NCBI GenBank assembly: GCA_937912175.1
Contig: CALDOU010000027.1
Span: 1-15,783 of the forward strand
Direction of reading: 5' to 3'
DNA: 15,783 nt
DNA from: an uncultured Clostridia bacterium
Lineage (GTDB): Bacteria > Bacillota > Clostridia > Oscillospirales > Acutalibacteraceae
Shown: positions 15,318 to 15,783 of the stretch, piece by piece
Layout of the letters: each line of letters begins with the position of its first letter
Position numbering within the stretch: position 1 is the first letter of the stretch
The notes under the pieces: generated by a model
Databases searched by the model: none
Told to the model about the DNA's origin: nothing
What the model saw: only the letters and a program-made list of their open reading frames with translations
Position numbers and translations under genes: made by a program

Positions 15318-15783
15318 ATGGTTATACCTATTGAAGTTTCTGCAAGACATGTACACTTATCTCAAGATGCGGTTAACGCATTGTTTGGGAAAAACTATGT
15401 TTTGAATGTAAGAAAAAATCTTTCTCAGCCCGGTCAGTACGCCTGTGAGGAGAGGGTAGATATCATAGGTCCGAAAGAAACATTGAAAAATGTTGCGGTA
15501 TTAGGGCCGGTGCGCAATAAGACACAAGTTGAAATTTCAATTACAGACTCTTTAAAAATAGGAATAAAATGCAAAATCAGAGAATCCGGGGATTTAAGTG
15601 AAACTTCGGGTTGTGTTTTGAAAGGACCTTGTGGTGAATACAAATTAAAAGAAGGGTTAATTGTTGCAAAACGTCATATACACATGACACCTCAAGACGC
15701 TGAAAAAATCGGTGTTGTAAATGGTCAAATTGCAAATGTTAAAATAAATAGCCAAGAGCGTTCTTTAATTTATAACGATGTTG
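15318..15783 (+). CDS. PduL-type phosphate acyltransferase (phosphotransacylase), 3' end outside the window
   Basis: The first 155 codons are present and the gene runs off the right edge. The product interconverts acyl-CoA and acyl phosphate (acetyl or propionyl), so it may stand in for Pta in acetate formation. Visible hallmarks are VSARHVHLS with the metal-binding pair His11/His13, LSQPGQYACEERV (35-47), VAVLGPVR (59-66), TQVEIS and VAKRHIHMT with His120/His122. No microcompartment-targeting extension precedes the core when the ATG at 15318 is used, so a free cytosolic enzyme is likely. This ATG has no Shine-Dalgarno; purine-rich candidates lie at 15266-15282. An in-frame GTG at 15297 would add seven residues and sits 14 bases after GGAAGG. 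The frame is open from 15264. Which start is used is unsettled. Confidence 0.88.
   Translation, partial: MVIPIEVSARHVHLSQDAVNALFGKNYVLNVRKNLSQPGQYACEERVDIIGPKETLKNVAVLGPVRNKTQVEISITDSLKIGIKCKIRESGDLSETSGCVLKGPCGEYKLKEGLIVAKRHIHMTPQDAEKIGVVNGQIANVKINSQERSLIYNDV

Overview
The window reads as chromosomal DNA of a low-GC, Gram-positive-type bacterium, most likely a member of the Clostridia. The reasons are the very AT-rich intergenic DNA, strong Shine-Dalgarno sequences, frequent TTG start codons, the glmU-prs-pth gene order known from Firmicutes, a split transketolase, a YmfF/YmfH-type M16 pair and a PduL-type phosphotransacylase. I cannot name the genus. Nearly everything is housekeeping. I see no insertion sequence, prophage, CRISPR array, toxin-antitoxin pair or defence island.

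Layout. Positions 1-402 are AT-rich and hold no clear gene, apart from a leftward promoter that may serve a gene leaving the left edge. Next come two leftward tRNA genes, transcribed Thr(UGU) then Tyr(GUA), with their own promoter and terminator. Rightward follow a GH25-fold protein with three LysM repeats (730-1905) and a long phosphohexomutase (2038-3561). A strong bidirectional hairpin separates these from a leftward operon (7411 down to 3619). That operon encodes a small bitopic membrane protein, an M16 subunit without the zinc motif, an M16 subunit with the zinc motif, and Lgt. A divergent promoter region at 7412-7593 then starts a long rightward run: cytidine deaminase, the two transketolase subunits, a secreted M15-type peptidase, a short GlmU, PRPP synthetase, peptidyl-tRNA hydrolase, a TlyA-type methyltransferase, NAD kinase and the 5' part of a PduL-type phosphotransacylase.

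How the genes relate. Cytidine deaminase, transketolase and PRPP synthetase connect nucleoside salvage, pentose phosphates and nucleotide synthesis. GlmU, the phosphohexomutase, the M15 peptidase and the LysM protein concern the cell envelope. Lgt lipidates lipoproteins. Pth and TlyA act on tRNA and rRNA or their relatives.

No whole new system stands out. The points most worth a second look are: a GlmU that stops cleanly where its acetyltransferase active site should begin; a GH25 domain that has lost two of its conserved catalytic acids but kept its LysM repeats; and a four-gene operon joining an unrecognised bitopic protein to a complementary M16 pair and Lgt. Starts were reassigned for several genes (730, 5707, 7594, 10786, 12889) from Shine-Dalgarno spacing and family N-termini. 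Six genes appear to start with TTG.
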